From contig JAKCOZ010000010.1 in the NCBI GenBank assembly GCA_022605955.1, positions 2,604,001 to 2,668,000 on the forward strand: DNA of 64,000 bases, read 5' to 3'. Each line of letters opens with the position of its first letter. Positions within the stretch are counted from its first letter, which is position 1. Made by a program: the position numbers and the translations under genes. The notes beneath the pieces are model-generated. The model saw only the letters and a list, made by a program, of their open reading frames with translations, was not told the DNA's origin and made no database searches. This DNA comes from Rallus limicola. Taxonomy: Eukaryota; Chordata; Aves; Gruiformes; Rallidae. Of the stretch, positions 44,478 to 57,422 are shown one piece after another.

Positions 44478-46279
44478 AAGGCCACACTGGAAAAATTAGT
44501 TCAGAGCTTAAAAAAAAACCTTTTGTGGAACAGAATATATAGTGATATAATTTATATATATATATATATAGCTGTGAAGATTTCAATGAAAGAGAATACC
44601 AAAATAGTTACCTCAGTTCTGGAAAAAGCAGGATTTAAGCCCAAAGATTTTTGAATTCACTTGTGGGTGCCCAGTACTTGCTAGAAAAGAGTGAACATTT
44701 TGAGTGGTTTTGTTAAATAGGTAGAGAACCAGTGGTATTTCATGCAATCCTAAATTCTTGTGCATAAGACCAGCATCTAGAGTGTTTGTAGCTTCAGTTC
44801 TTTTTGCTGGGTGAAGAAAAGTACTGAAGTATTTTCTAGGGTTATCAAGACCTTTTGACTACCTCAAAAGAACAAAGAAACTATTTACTTAGGGTTTTGA
44901 ATTCAAATGAACTGAGAGAAAGGAAAGAAGAAACCTAGCCTGGTTTTGCTTGCAAGTTATGAAATTTGAACCTGATGGGGACAAATTTGATACAGGGGTT
45001 TCAGATGAGTTTTGCATGTGAGTGCTGATGATACTCTGCCACCACCTGTGTGGGAATCTGGGTCTGCTGAACAAGGAATGGAGACAGCACAAGGGCACCT
45101 CAAAGCAACACAAGCCTGTTTGTTTGTTTGTTCCTTTTATGACATAACTCAACTGAAATATTTACAAAACTTTCTCTCCTTGTCTGCTGAAAGCCAGAGT
45201 TAAGTCTACACTTGGTTCCAGAGAGATGCTTCAGGTCTGTTTCTGTCCGTTGAGTCTGGCTCTTCTCAAAGGGCGGCAGTGAAGCAAGGTGCCAGCAGTA
45301 CCTGTGTGTACACCCCTAGGAGTGGATCAGCCACGGGAGCAGATACCAGAGTGAAGGAGAGCCAGGGATTTCTGGCTTATGCTTTCTGCTGAAGACTAAG
45401 TCCAGCAGGAGCTGGGGTCTCTGAATCTCAGAGAAGATAATAGTTCCGTGAGAGGGCCCGAAACTGCTCCTCTCTTCTTTCAAGCTCTACTTCTAGGACT
45501 CTGCATAGCTTGGAGATTTGCATTTACATAACTTGAGTGAAAGGCAAACTGTTACACATCCTTAATGGTTTTATGACACTTTTCTAGGCCTTTCTTTGAC
45601 ACATGTATATCTCAACACTTCTTAATGCCACTGTTATTTCTAGGAAGCCCTGGGAGCATTTATTTACATGAGCAAACATAAATACGTGAGTGCTTTGTAA
45701 GACTGTGGCCTAGATGCTTCATATTTGAAGTCTGGACTGTAAGATGACCCTCTATGCAAATGGAGTGGAGAGAACAACCTCAGCCAAAGGTTGCTGAGGG
45801 TTCTGTAACTCTAGGAGTACTTACTAATCCTATAGATTTTTCCTGTAGAAGAGCCACCCTTGTCTTTTAACAAATTATTTTTCTTCTGTTTGACAAGGTT
45901 TCTTACTTCTTTGTGCTTGGGTCTCAGCATCAGCTGCAGTGTATGCTAGATTTTCAGTCTTTTTTTTTTTTTCTTCAGTTCTGGTTCTCCTCCTAAACTA
46001 GCATTCTTCTAAAGCACTTCTGGATAATCCCAGAAGGTGAAATGGTTTAATGAGCAGGTTAAGCTATAGGCAAACAGGAGGCTTTTTGCAACGTCACCTC
46101 AAAGCCACCTGCTGGCGTGGCAGTTTCAAATCAAAGCCTCCTATTTGACTTGGTTACAATTCTGTGCTGTATGCTGACAGCGGAATGAGCGGGTGGGTGG
46201 GCTCATACTACTGCTCAGTGTATAAACTTGCCTTTTAATCAATTTTTGAACTGAAGCAACAGGAGTAATGTCAGTAAAT

Positions 46280-46345
46280 ATATATGAAAATATATTCACA
46301 TGCACACTTGAACACACACATACATATATGTATATAAATCAATAT
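46280..46345. repeat. AT/CA-rich simple repeat region
   Basis: Imperfect TATA, CACACA and TATGTATATA units occur in succession. This is low-complexity sequence with no further signal seen. Confidence 0.7.
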
Positions 46346-46609
46346 AGATTTATCTCACAGATACTCTGTATCAGGCTCTGTATCACCTTCTTCAGGAAGA
46401 GCACACTTGGCCGTGGTAGTGAATTTAACAGTTTCTTTTAGCAAAGAATCCAAACTCTGGGAATCGATACTTTTCAAGTTTGGATTTCAAGTCCAGGCGG
46501 CAATCAGAGACGCAGCATGGAACTGTTTGGCCCGTGGAGTAATTTACGCATGCTGGCTAGCTTCAGATGTGCTACAAAAGGTTAAAAAGACGTCTCTGGC
46601 TTGTACGCT

Positions 46610-47186
46610 CTGAAATGCACCCAGTTGGCAGCAGCCGCTTGCCCGGGGAGCTAGCAGCGCTCCAGCTGCTCCCGAGTAGCCGTGCGAGCGCTGCCGTGAG
46701 GAGCGGCCACCAAGCACTGCCTGCCAGCAGGCCTGCTCCCTTCCCTTCCGTTCCTCCGGCGCAGCAAAGGCAGCGTCAGTGCATCCAGCCGGTAATTCCT
46801 GGCAGGCCCGGAGCTGCCTCTGGCCAGGCTGTGGTTGTACCAGCGCTGTACGAGCGCGTCTGGGCGCTACCTTCAGCCGGATCACAAGCAGGCATGTGAC
46901 TGCGCGGCCTGGCTGGAGCACGCCACCCCGTGAGCAGCCTGCCTGGCTTCGCGGCACTGGGGGGCAAAGGCTGCCCTGAGCACGCTCTGGCTGCCGGTGC
47001 GCAGTCCCGCAGGCTGCACGGGCTGCTTCGTGAACAGCAGCATCACCTCTGGGTCGGCAGCTTGTGGCTGCAGGGTTGTCTTCAGGCGTGTAGTGCTGCA
47101 CTTGCGTGTCCCTGAGCCACAGCTGTAAGAGCTTGCTCCGGGCCCAGATGACTCAGGGAAGAGTAAGAAATGCAAAGACACGTTGC
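46610..47186. other. Isolated CpG-rich block between RECK and ADNP2
   Basis: About 550 bp of GC-rich sequence with many CpGs (for example GTGCGAGCGCTGCCGTGAGG) stands out from AT-rich surroundings. It is open in several frames on both strands, the normal consequence of high GC, and none of the translations looks like a known protein. It ends at an A19 run (47187-47205). It could be an orphan CpG island, a GC-rich repeat, or the GC-rich part of a retrocopy. No gene is claimed. Confidence 0.45.
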
Positions 47187-47232
47187 AAAAAAAAAAAAAA
47201 AAAAAGAAAAGAAAAGGAAAAAAACCCCAAAC
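47187..47232 (+). repeat. A19 run with A-rich extension
   Basis: Nineteen consecutive A residues are followed by GAAAAGAAAAGG and a further A8 run. It abuts the 3' edge of the CpG-rich block. Confidence 0.85.
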
Positions 47233-48114
47233 CCGCTGTCCTATTTTTAACTGGGTTTAGCTAAGTGGGGTTTGAGACAAAGTAACTTAGGTTTTCACTT
47301 TCCCAAGCTGTGTGGAGAGAATGCGTGTGTCTCATCTCCTCTGACCTCCTCTCCTAAGAGAGCAGAGTGTGGCCTGAGACAGCTCTGATCCTCAACTCCA
47401 GTGCTGTGCTGCACAGGTTTTACCAGTCGCAGCACTTCCTGCGGTTCTCAGCATGGAAAAATGTCAGTGCCTGGTCAAGTAACTATAGTGTTGTATAGAA
47501 CAATGTATTTAAAAACTTACAGGATGTGGCCTTCTCTGTGCAGTGGCAAAGCAGCAGGTTTAGATCCCCTGTTTCCATAAATCTCATTTGACTAAGCTTT
47601 ATTTTCCTGAAGGCACAGGACACTGCCACAAAAACCATAGCCTGGCATTTAAAAAGCTTTTATAACTGAATTTTCCAGGGTGGTTTGCTTTCTCACTCCC
47701 CAAAAGAAAATGCTATTTGGAATTGCTGATTATTTCTTCAGCTTATGGTTAATATGAGGTGCTACATAAACGTAAATTATATACCATGTCGCTGAATCAC
47801 TCCTCCTCGATGCTGTGTGCTTAGCTGCAGCATGGCAAAGACTGCAGGCACAGCTGGAAAAGTTTACAGAGTTGCTCATAGGGCTCCTTGCAGTCATTTT
47901 ATGATCATGAAAAGAGATGGATATCTCTTTCTCCATATTGTTGGAATTTTTCCACAATTTCTAGCATCACGCAGCTCCCCACCATCGTTCCCAGCTTAGT
48001 TTTGGTTTTTACATTAGTTGCAGTACCTGTGACTTCAGCATCTGCTTGGCAGTACAAACAGACCTTTCATACACAGCACTAAAAGTAATATTACAAAAAG
48101 CTTGGCCTGTGTGG

Positions 48115-48595
48115 TTGGAGAAGTTGGTGGAAGACTGTCTCCTGTGGGTAGGACCTCAGGCTGGAGCAGGGGAAGGCTGTGAGGAATGCCCCCACCCTCT
48201 GGCTATGAAAGAAACCAACTCATGAGGAACTGACTGAAACTCCTGTTCCCTGACTTCCTCTGTGACACTTGGGGTGAGGAAGAAGGGAGAGAAATCATGA
48301 ATAAAGTTGAGTCCACAAACAAGGGAGGGGAGCAGGGAGGTGTTTACTTCTCATTATCCTTCTCTGGTTTCAGAGAGATTGAGAGAGAGTGTGTAAAAAA
48401 CTAGATGGTGGGCTTTTTTATATGCCAAGCTGAGTCTGTTTTGCCCATGACACTGATTGTGGAATGATCTCTCCCTGTCCTTATCTCAACTCCTAAGCCT
48501 CTCAATATCTATTTTCTCCCCTGTCCAGCTGAAAAGGGGAGTGATAGAGTGGCTTTGGTGGGCATCTGGCCTCCAGCCAGGGCCAAACCACCACA
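48115..48595 (+). repeat. LTR fragment of second ERV family, copy 3
   Basis: Same family and orientation as 39069-39556, ending GGGCCAAACCACCACA at 48595. It lies in intergenic sequence between RECK and ADNP2. The last 150 bp are the most similar to copy 2. Confidence 0.8.
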
Positions 48596-50663
48596 TACAG
48601 TAGTTTAGAAAACCCTGTTCTTCAAAAACAGAAGGTTTTTTTGATCTCCTTTTCAGCAGAGCACACTGATGAGAGTACAGCTCAGTGCTCCATTGCTTTG
48701 TCTCACATGAGTTAACTAACCCAATGTTACAGTATAACTAATGACAGCCCTGTGTATCTGATATGGATGAGCACTACCTTTTCAACTGGGTGTGCACTAC
48801 TGTGTACAGAAGTGGTTTATTACTGCAGCAGCACCTTTCTGTGTCCCATTAAATTAACTTGAAAAGTGCAGAATATTTAACTAAAAGTAGTCTTACCTCC
48901 AAGCTGCAATGTAAGCTTGTATGTCAGCATCACCGGTGCATCTGTGGCTGTGTGGCATATTCTCCTGTTGAGTTTCCACATATTAAGTTCTTCAAGTCTT
49001 TTTTTTCTTGGGGTTTGGGTTTTGGGGTTTTTTTCCCCCTCCAAATGAAACAACTACTGTGGTTTCACAGCTTTCTGTTTGAATTCTGACACTCAGTGTA
49101 GAGTTCCTGTGCTTATCACACACTGTAAGAAAAAAAAGGTGTTCAGTTAGCTATACAAACTCTCTTCCAGTGTTTATCTCTAACCCAGCTGTCAGTTTGT
49201 AATGTATTTAAAACATGGTGTATCACAGTAACAGATACCTACTTCTTCTGTGTAGTCCAAGGTTTGCTCTCATCATTTTACAAGTGATGACCTTCACAGT
49301 GTTAACAGGGTATATAGAGTTGTACCCCCATTGCAATCTCACCCACATTTAGCTCTTCAGACAAAGCCAGCGAAATGATGATCTCCAGTCGTATCATGAA
49401 ATGCATTGATTACAAAATGCTGCCTTTCTAGCTTTAAAAGGTTGCAACAGGAGAAACCATACAGGCAGAGAGTGTCAGAGGAATGAAACCATATGACAGA
49501 CTGCTCATTGCAAGGGCCAGCATAAAAGAGAGATGGAAACTCTTTCCAACTGTATGTGATTGATGTAATGGGGCTGCACCATCACCAGGAAGCTCCAGCA
49601 TGGGCTTCTCAGCCCTACCTGGAGACAGAAGAGCAAGGCAGTGCTGATGACAACAGCAGGCACATTGTGCCACACAGCGGGGAGCCAAGTTACAACTCTC
49701 CCTGGTTAGTTGGTCATGATGCCAAAATAGCTAACACAGTCTTGATTGTAACAATACCTGAGTAAGTTATCCCATTGTTTTCTTGGGACTTTTCTTACAC
49801 TGTGGTTCCCGCTTTGCAAGTCTGAGGTGAACTTCTCTTTTTAACCATTAAATGCTTTCTAATAGCACAGCTGAACCTGAACTTGGGTCAACCTGCCCAC
49901 TGTTTAGATACTCAAACCACAGAGGTCTGTAGCTGAACTAGCCACCTACAGCTCCTATATTCCCCACGGACAGCAATCAGCACTTTCAGGATGAGCCACC
50001 TGATGTATGTCAAATACGTGTTGTAGGGTAAGGAATATTGCACTCTAGGAGTGCCTGCCTGGTCAGAGCGCTGCTCTCACTGACCTGAACAGCAGTGAGT
50101 GCACGGGGTATCCATCTCCTCAGCAGTGGTGATGATAACCAGGACACAGTCCACTCAGAACAATTTTTAGCCAAGTTCAAGCATGCTCAAAAAAATATCC
50201 AAGGCCCTGACTGCAATCTGGTAGCATGCACCCGTCATGCTCATGGAGAGAACTTTCTCTTGGCAAAAGGTTTAAAAAGCTTCAGGGACAAACAACATGG
50301 GTGTAGGCAGGGGTGAGAGACTCAGGAATCCTCTTTGAACTTCACCCGTCACTGTTAGCGCATCCAGGAAGCGTGTGGTGCAGAAGCACTGCTTGAGGTG
50401 TGGAATGTCGCCCCTGCTGCCACCGGTCTGGCTCTGATGGCGTAGCTCATGACTCAGCATCCCTTATACCCATAAGTAAATAAAATAAAACAGCAATACG
50501 CACGTTATTAAGCAGGCTGAGTTAAGATCACTGGAACAAACTCCAGAAGTTAACTAATAATGCAGTACTTGTTTTCAATGCCATAATAACATTTTCCCAA
50601 ACTGAAGAGTTCACCCACGTTGCCTTTGTGCAGCACTGTTGTGCATCAGGCATGTGTGATCCG

Positions 50664-50777
50664 TCCTAGGGAACCTGCTTTGGCAGGGGGGTTGGACTCA
50701 ATGATCTCTCATCGAGAGATGAGAGGAAGGGTTGGCCCTTCCAACCCCTACAATTCTGTGATCCTGTAATCCTGTCA
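50664..50777 (+). repeat. CR1 3' tail fragment with local palindrome
   Basis: It contains CCTAGGGAACCTGCTTTGGC, GGGGTTGGACTCAATGATCT, CCTTCCAACCCCTACAATTC and a TGTGATCCTGTAATCC tail. An extra inverted repeat (ATCTCTCATCGAGAGAT, about 50703-50719) interrupts the usual GATCTCT-GAGGTCCC stretch. Confidence 0.88.
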
Positions 50778-50970
50778 TCCAGATGAAGACAAAGGCACTG
50801 GAACACAAATGCTGTGACTCTGATTTTTAACAGCAGAGTAGATGTTTCAAACCAGACCACAGCAAGACCATTTATTCTTGGCAAAACGCTTTTGCAGCTG
50901 CCAATAATCTTTGATTTACTGCACCCTGCAATAGACTTTTAATTCTATTATTATCGACAGATGCCAGCTG

Positions 50971-51745
50971 TACAAGGATACATTCATAACGTGGCAAGGG
51001 GTGTGAAGGCAGCCAAAAAGGTTTCTATTGAGTACATGAAGAGCAAAAGGAAGACCAAGGAAAAGGTGCCCCCTCTGCTAAATGCGGGGCAGGGCAGGGA
51101 ATGACACAGGACATGGACAAGTCAGAGATACTCAAGGCTTTCTTCACCTCTGACTTTATGGGTAAGAAAGAAATCCCAGAGGTCTGTATCAGGGAAGACT
51201 TACTCCTCCTTGGTAGAGGAGGAGGTGGAGGAGATAGGGCTCACTGAAGCACAGGTGACATATGTAAGACCATGGGCCAGGTGAGGTCACATGCACAAGT
51301 AGAGAGGGAGGTGGCAGGTGGCAGTGTGATGAAGGGGCTGGACCTTCCCACAGGTGAGGAAAGGCTGAGAAACCTGGGCCTGTTCGGCCTGGGGAAGAGA
51401 AGGCTCAAGGGGATCACATCAATGCGTATGAGTGCCTGGAGGGAGGGAATGGTGAAGTAGAAGCCAGTCTCACCTCAGCAGAGTCTGCTGATAGGACAAG
51501 AAGCCATGGGTACAAAAGAGAAACCTCAAATTCCATCCCAACGGAACATTTCTACTGTGAGATTAGTCAACCACTGCCACAGGTGGCCCACAGAGGCCTA
51601 ACTGTATCTGCCATCCTTGATATTCAACACATGACTGGACACAGTCCTGGGCTCTAGGTGGCCTTGCTCTGAGCAGGGAAATTGGACCAAATGATCTCTG
51701 AAGAGGTCTCTTCGCATCTCAACCATTCCGTGATTCTGTAATAAA
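50971..51745 (+). repeat. CR1 LINE fragment, internally deleted
   Basis: Mid-ORF2-like sequence (GCAAAAGGAAGACCAAGGAA, GCTTTCTTCACCTCTGACTT) is followed by GAGAAACCTGGGCCTGTTCG and a degraded 3' end, ACCAAATGATCTCTGAAGAG, with CCGTGATTCTGTAAT. The spacing is shorter than a full CR1, so internal deletions are likely. Confidence 0.75.
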
Positions 51746-54700
51746 ACTGAAGTAGCTGAAAAGCGGCACCACACATGATAACCATTTTTCTGGTCTCCTC
51801 ACTTATTTTGCCTTTTAAAAACGTGCCTGTTTCCGGTATTTGAGGCTCTAACCCATGCCATGTTTTCTTTGCAAGGTAACTCCAGATCAACAATTCCACT
51901 GCAGCAACACGTACCATGTAGCCACAGATACCGTTAAAATGTTCTACTTCGTGCATTCAACACCCCCCTATCCCCCAGCCATCCCACAGCGCAGTGCTCC
52001 ACCTGCCAGGCAGGTATTTTGACACACTAGGATGAAAATGGAACTGACTCAACAAGAAGGTTGAATTTGCCCAGTCCCTGCCTGTCAGAATTAAAAGTGG
52101 CTCAACATCCAGCAGCCCTCTTGACGGGAACAAAAATCTCAGTGTATAACTCGGGGAGTTCCAGACACAATTGAGTAACAAACAAGAGTTCTGTGGTTGA
52201 AGAGCGCTGAGTAAGTTGAAGGCATGTTGCATACATATTGCCTGTTTCTCAAAGGTATGTATTTTTCCTCATATATTATGTCCTTTCTGCATTGTGAAAT
52301 GCAATGCCTTGCCCCAAATTCACAGGGCAGTAAAAGACTCACAGGTGCTACCCAGGTGTTTCTACTTTGAATGTTTAATATCCAGATCGCTTGTCTAGGG
52401 TTTGGGATGTTCGCTGTGCCGTATTTGTTTTAAAGCTCTGGATTTATTTTTTTAAGGTTTGATTTATTTACAGCTTTGAACTGCTAATCATTTAATACAG
52501 AAATCCTCTATTCTCCAAAGCATACACTAATTTCACAGGTTCAGAATCACTGCTGCTACATCTTCAGTAACTCAAAAGGTTTGTTGTAGATTGCATCACT
52601 TTGATGGGTTTTTTTACAGACAAGTCTAGTAAAAAGGCTCTTTTTAGCTAAGTGCTTCTGTGGACTGCAACAGGAACTGAAAGTGGTTCATAAGTCCTCT
52701 GGAGTGTTTGGCTCAGATCTGTATTTGCTGAATGCAGTATACCAAAGTTTTTAATAAAGAATATAACTTTCCATGCATTAAACACAAAAATAGCTAGGTT
52801 CAGTGCAGGAAACATTTATTTTGATAGACTTAGGGAGACATCATGTTCTTGAGGTTTTAAAACAAAACTTGAACCCTAAGATTAAAAATATTAACTGTGG
52901 CCAGGGTTCTGTTCCCCACCAAAATCCCGTAGGTGGCATTGCAGCATAAGTTTAATAACATGCCAGCTGCTTTTATTTTAGGAGGAATGCAACTGGTCTG
53001 GGATTTTTTTTTCAATTAGTTTTTTTTTTTAAAGCTAGCCCTTTTGTACAGGTTCAGCTCTATCTTCTGTGCCACTTCATTCTCAAAATCAAACACGTAG
53101 AGGCCTAGTAACTCTCTCACACTTTACTTAAATTCACCTCCTGCAGAGGCCCATCCAGAAGTATTCAGGGCTGACCCAAGAATGTAATTCTCCAGTACAT
53201 ACACTGGCATGTCATTCTGGAATGGTTTTTGAGAAACATAATTGACATCAAGGACATGTATGGATACGTTAATTAATTTCCATGGTGGCACAGAAATGAG
53301 CCAAATCCATAATGATAATTGTGTCACTAGTGATCTATGAAGTTCATTAGTTCATTTAACTGAGTATTTGAAGAAGCTAATCACATACACACACACATGC
53401 CCACGTGTACATTTTAACCCTTGTGAGCAAAGAAGTGAACGTTTTTAAGATTCTTGGATAACCCTGGTTGTTCAAGGAAGACAGAGATGTGAAAATATCA
53501 CAAATTACAGTAAATTCAGCATTATTGCCTTAATTCAGAAGAGGGAAAACCAGCAAATGAGGAAACCGAGTAATAGCTGAAGATGCCACTGGAGAAGACC
53601 AGAAAGGACAAGAGAGTTTAAACCTTCCACAGCGTGTTTGGTAATGTCACAAGCCACTGGACATCGTCATTCAGAAAGTACATTATGTATTACTGGCACA
53701 TCAACATCTGAATAATAACCAGTACACGCCAGCACCATTTCTTCTCTGATATCAGGGGCCTCCACAAGGGAAGGATTGGGAAGATTGGTGAGGGGTCAAG
53801 GTGCACACAATCCAGCCCCAGTTCATGAAGCAAACACCCTGCCATCAGGGCATGGTACACCTCTCCCAAGTTATGGCAAGGCTGAATTGTTTGTTGTGCA
53901 ACTACCTGGGCATAATGCATATAATCTGCTGTTGAAAAGAAAAAGGACATATGCTGAGGCAGGGATGTCCTTGGGCCGAGCCTCAGCTATATGCCTGCTT
54001 CTCCCTTGCCACCCTGTGTGTGGTTTCTGGGGCTTCCTGCACTGGTTGCAGTGTGAGACAATCATTCTCTGGTCTGTGAACACACACAGAACCCCCCTTA
54101 CCCCCACCCCCCAGCTACATGTACCTTGAGTTTAGGATTAAAACAGCACCCAGCATTGCTCCCAACCATTCTTTAAACATGTTCTCCAAAGGAAGTCTCT
54201 CCTCTCAGGGACCCAGCTTCCAGAGGCCTCAGACTGCACCCCGCCAGTGTTAGGGGTGGCAGCTCAGACCCCTCATGGACATGGGATGGGTGAGTGGAAG
54301 CTGACTTGTCATACAAGCACGAGCAGTATGGGTTTTGTTTAGCAGTATGGAGGGAAGGAGAAAAAAATTACCTTTGTGGGTTTTATTGCCCTGTTCTGGG
54401 CCTGTCACTAACGTACTGTTTGTAGCACAGTTCATCCCTCCAATCTCAGCTAGGCCTGCTCTGCTTAGGGGGTTTGTGAATCCTCCGGTCTCAAAATGCC
54501 TGTGTAAGTCTTTGCCCTCAAAATTCTTTTGGAAACCCAGCTTCCAAAAGAATCCAATTTCCCCTTCCACCTGCAGAAATGGACCAGGGTTAGCCCCACC
54601 AGCTAAATATCTTCTACTAGTAATGTCACTGTAATCAACAGATTTATGACTGCAGATTTCCAGAAGAGAACTCTGCCTTTTCCAGCATGATGCAAATACT

Positions 54701-54806
54701 CCATCTACAGCATGGAAACCTGGCCAGCAAAGACAAGATCTAACAATGCTGGGCCACAGAGCAGAAGTTGAACAAATAACAAAGACCTCACAGACAGTTA
54801 CTACTT

Positions 54807-54846
54807 CTCTTCCACCTACTCCAAAACTCTTCCACCTACTCCAAAA
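54807..54846. repeat. Perfect 20-bp tandem duplication
   Basis: CTCTTCCACCTACTCCAAAA is present twice head to tail with no mismatch. No function is apparent. Confidence 0.9.
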
Positions 54847-57104
54847 TCGGATACAAGGTGTCTGATAAAAAGCCTGAAACCCACACCAATACTTGCAGGT
54901 ATTTCTGTAAGAATTTGACCTCATTGCCCGAGAGGTGCATGTGGCTTAAGGCAGCAGAAACAGGGGGAAGTGTGCAGAAGCATCTCCTCAAAGAAAATGC
55001 TGTTGTTTTTTGGTGTGTCTTTGAATACATCGTTTTGCCAAGTCCTGTTCCCCCAGGAGCCTTTTATTGCTGTTGTTGCTGTTCTGGGTCATCTCCTCCA
55101 CCCCCAAACTAAAGCAGTCGGCATTGGATGTGAGATTTTTGGAATATTTATTATTATAGCATTTTAAATTTTTATATAAGTATTTCCCATTTGTTTCTTA
55201 AAGAATGCTATTTTGGAGTATTTTTTTAATATTCAGTCTGAGGTAATACATCTGATAAAGATCGGAAGAGGTATCAGAAGCTGCTTGCAGAAGGACGTCT
55301 GCCCTGCCCGAGAAGGCACGGTGCCCTGGCAGATTTGGTGCAGCAGCACTGGCCAGATTGGCCTCATGCCTCAGAGGGGCCCTGAAGAGGCACTGCCCAC
55401 TCCCACACCCACACCCCCCCCAGCATCTGGGGACTGCAGCTTCTCTTAGCACTCCTCACTTCTGCAGGGATCTACTCTAACCTGCCTCCAGTCAAGGCAA
55501 TGTTCAGCAAAACCCTGGTCCTTCCAAAGACATCCCAGAAAGATAAAGCAAGCGCGAGACACGGCTGTCTGCCCGCACAGAGACCTTTTGGAAGTTCACC
55601 CACAGCAGCCATCTCTCACTCAGATTTTAACAGGGAGTTCCCACTCCCCTTTAAAAACACCACTCCAGCTGAGGTGAAATGTGTGTCCCTGTCCCGGCCA
55701 GAGCAAGCCCTCTGCCCTTGTTAGCTGGGCTTTCAGCCTCTCACCAAGCTGGAACTTCTGACAGGAATTGGCAGGTAATCATTCCCATGGACAGTGCCCG
55801 ATACGGTGCTGCACTGGCTACCAGCTGGTTTCTCTCTACTTTCTGGCACTTGGGCTCAGATATCCTCTGCAGGTTCCCAGAGGCATGTACCAGCACCCAA
55901 AATGTAGGAAGCAAAGGCCCCAGAGGCCTGGCGGCAGGCCGCACTGCTGCTCAGCCCAGTGGCAACCCTCCAAAGACAGTGGACAGAGCAGATGGAATGG
56001 CATGAGAGATCCTCACTGCCTGCACAGTCAAGAAGGGCTCCCTTGCCGACCAGCACAGCTGCCAGGAACCCTCATGCACACCAAAATGTGGAAAGCCAGG
56101 TCCCAAGTCCGGGCAGCCACCTCTTTTCTGCCAGGTGCAGCCACCTCACACACCTCCCCTCAGATGAAGTCCTTGTGTTCGTCTCAAAGCTTGCTGCCCA
56201 AACCACACTTGTCATTGTGACCCTTATGGCCCAGATCCAAGTGCTGGTTTTGTATGATCCCATGCTGAATGCACATCTCAACCCCTATTTGTGCCAAGGT
56301 TGTCACTGGCCTTGAGCAACAGCAGCTAAGTAGGTGAATCCTACGCTGGCTAACCTTCAGGCATGCATGTTTGTAAACCCCTTGAGCCCTGGGTCCTCAA
56401 GATCTTCACATATGATCCTGACTCTTCTCTACAGGAATACTGCCTGGCAGCTTTTCTTCCATTAACAAGTTTTGTTAATAGTCTTGCACTTCTCACACCA
56501 TTAGTAATGTTAATAAGATCAGGCCCAACAGCGACCTTAAGATGAGGTCTTATTCCAGAATAAGCCAGCCAGGACTCAGTAGACTTGATTTTGCTGCTCA
56601 TGCTCTGCCTTCCATCTCTGCTGATGCATGGGGCTACATGTGGGATCGATGCAGGCCAGCGCACCTTACTCTTTTAGCTCTGTTGAGGATCATGGGCAGC
56701 CACTGTCAAGTTCAGATGGAACTTGATCCCATGTACAGGTACACACAGAGCAGGCCACCAATGCTTTCAAAGGTATCAACTATCTGTTCTGGGGTAAGTA
56801 ATGCCACTGTAACCCTAATTCTCTGCCCGAATCAGAAGACTGTTCTGAAAGCCCTGAAAAGCTTGTGATTCGGACTTTGGTCTCAGCATAATGTGTGATG
56901 CCAGTCCTGTGGCAGATGGATGACACTGTGTGTATTTGCTATGCAAGATGACTTAGTAATGTCATTAAGGGCACTTGTCCTTCATGACCCAGAAATTATT
57001 TCACAATGCATGTTCCAGCACTGGGTCTTTATGTGCCAAAGACAGTATCTCACAGAGGGCCCAGTAGCACCCTGCTTGCATCAACTTTTCTAAAAAGTGA
57101 TGCT

Positions 57105-57422
57105 GCTGGCGTATGGGATGCAGGGGGAATTGGCCAGCCCCTTTTCAGTGGTCTGTGGGGACAGGACAAGGGGCAATGGCTGCAAGTTGGAGCACAGGAA
57201 GTTCCGCACCAACATGCGGAAGAACTTTTACACAGTGAGGGTGACAGAGCCCTGGCACAGGCTGCCCAGGGGGGTGGTGGAGTCTCCTTCTCTGGAGATA
57301 TTCAAGACCTGTCTGGATGCCTATCTGTGCAATATGAGCTAGGGAGCTGCTTTGGCAGAGGGGTTGGACCCGATGATCTCTCGAGGTCCCTTCGAACCCC
57401 TACAATTCTGTGATTCTGTACC
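57105..57422 (+). repeat. CR1 LINE 3' fragment
   Basis: It contains GGACAGGACAAGGGGCAATG, AGTTCCGCACCAACATGCGG, TGGCACAGGCTGCCCAGGGG and the tail CTACAATTCTGTGATTCTGT. Better preserved than 18380-18641, same subtype. Confidence 0.93.

Larger units (their letters stand above)
43501..46609. other. Intergenic, no gene recognised
   Basis: AT-rich sequence with the microsatellites at 44441-44477 and 46280-46345. No coding frame with recognisable similarity on either strand. Confidence 0.6.
48596..57104. other. Intergenic, CR1 fragments and unassigned sequence
   Basis: Apart from CR1 copies at 50664-50777 and 50971-51745 and the 20-bp duplication at 54807-54846, nothing was recognised. A 224-codon open frame on the - strand (54250-54924) has no recognisable domain and is not annotated as a gene. 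Confidence 0.5.

Noticed and set aside
46544..47101. 185-codon minus-strand frame in the CpG-rich block
   Set aside because: Frames are open in several registers on both strands because of high GC. No domain or homology is recognisable.
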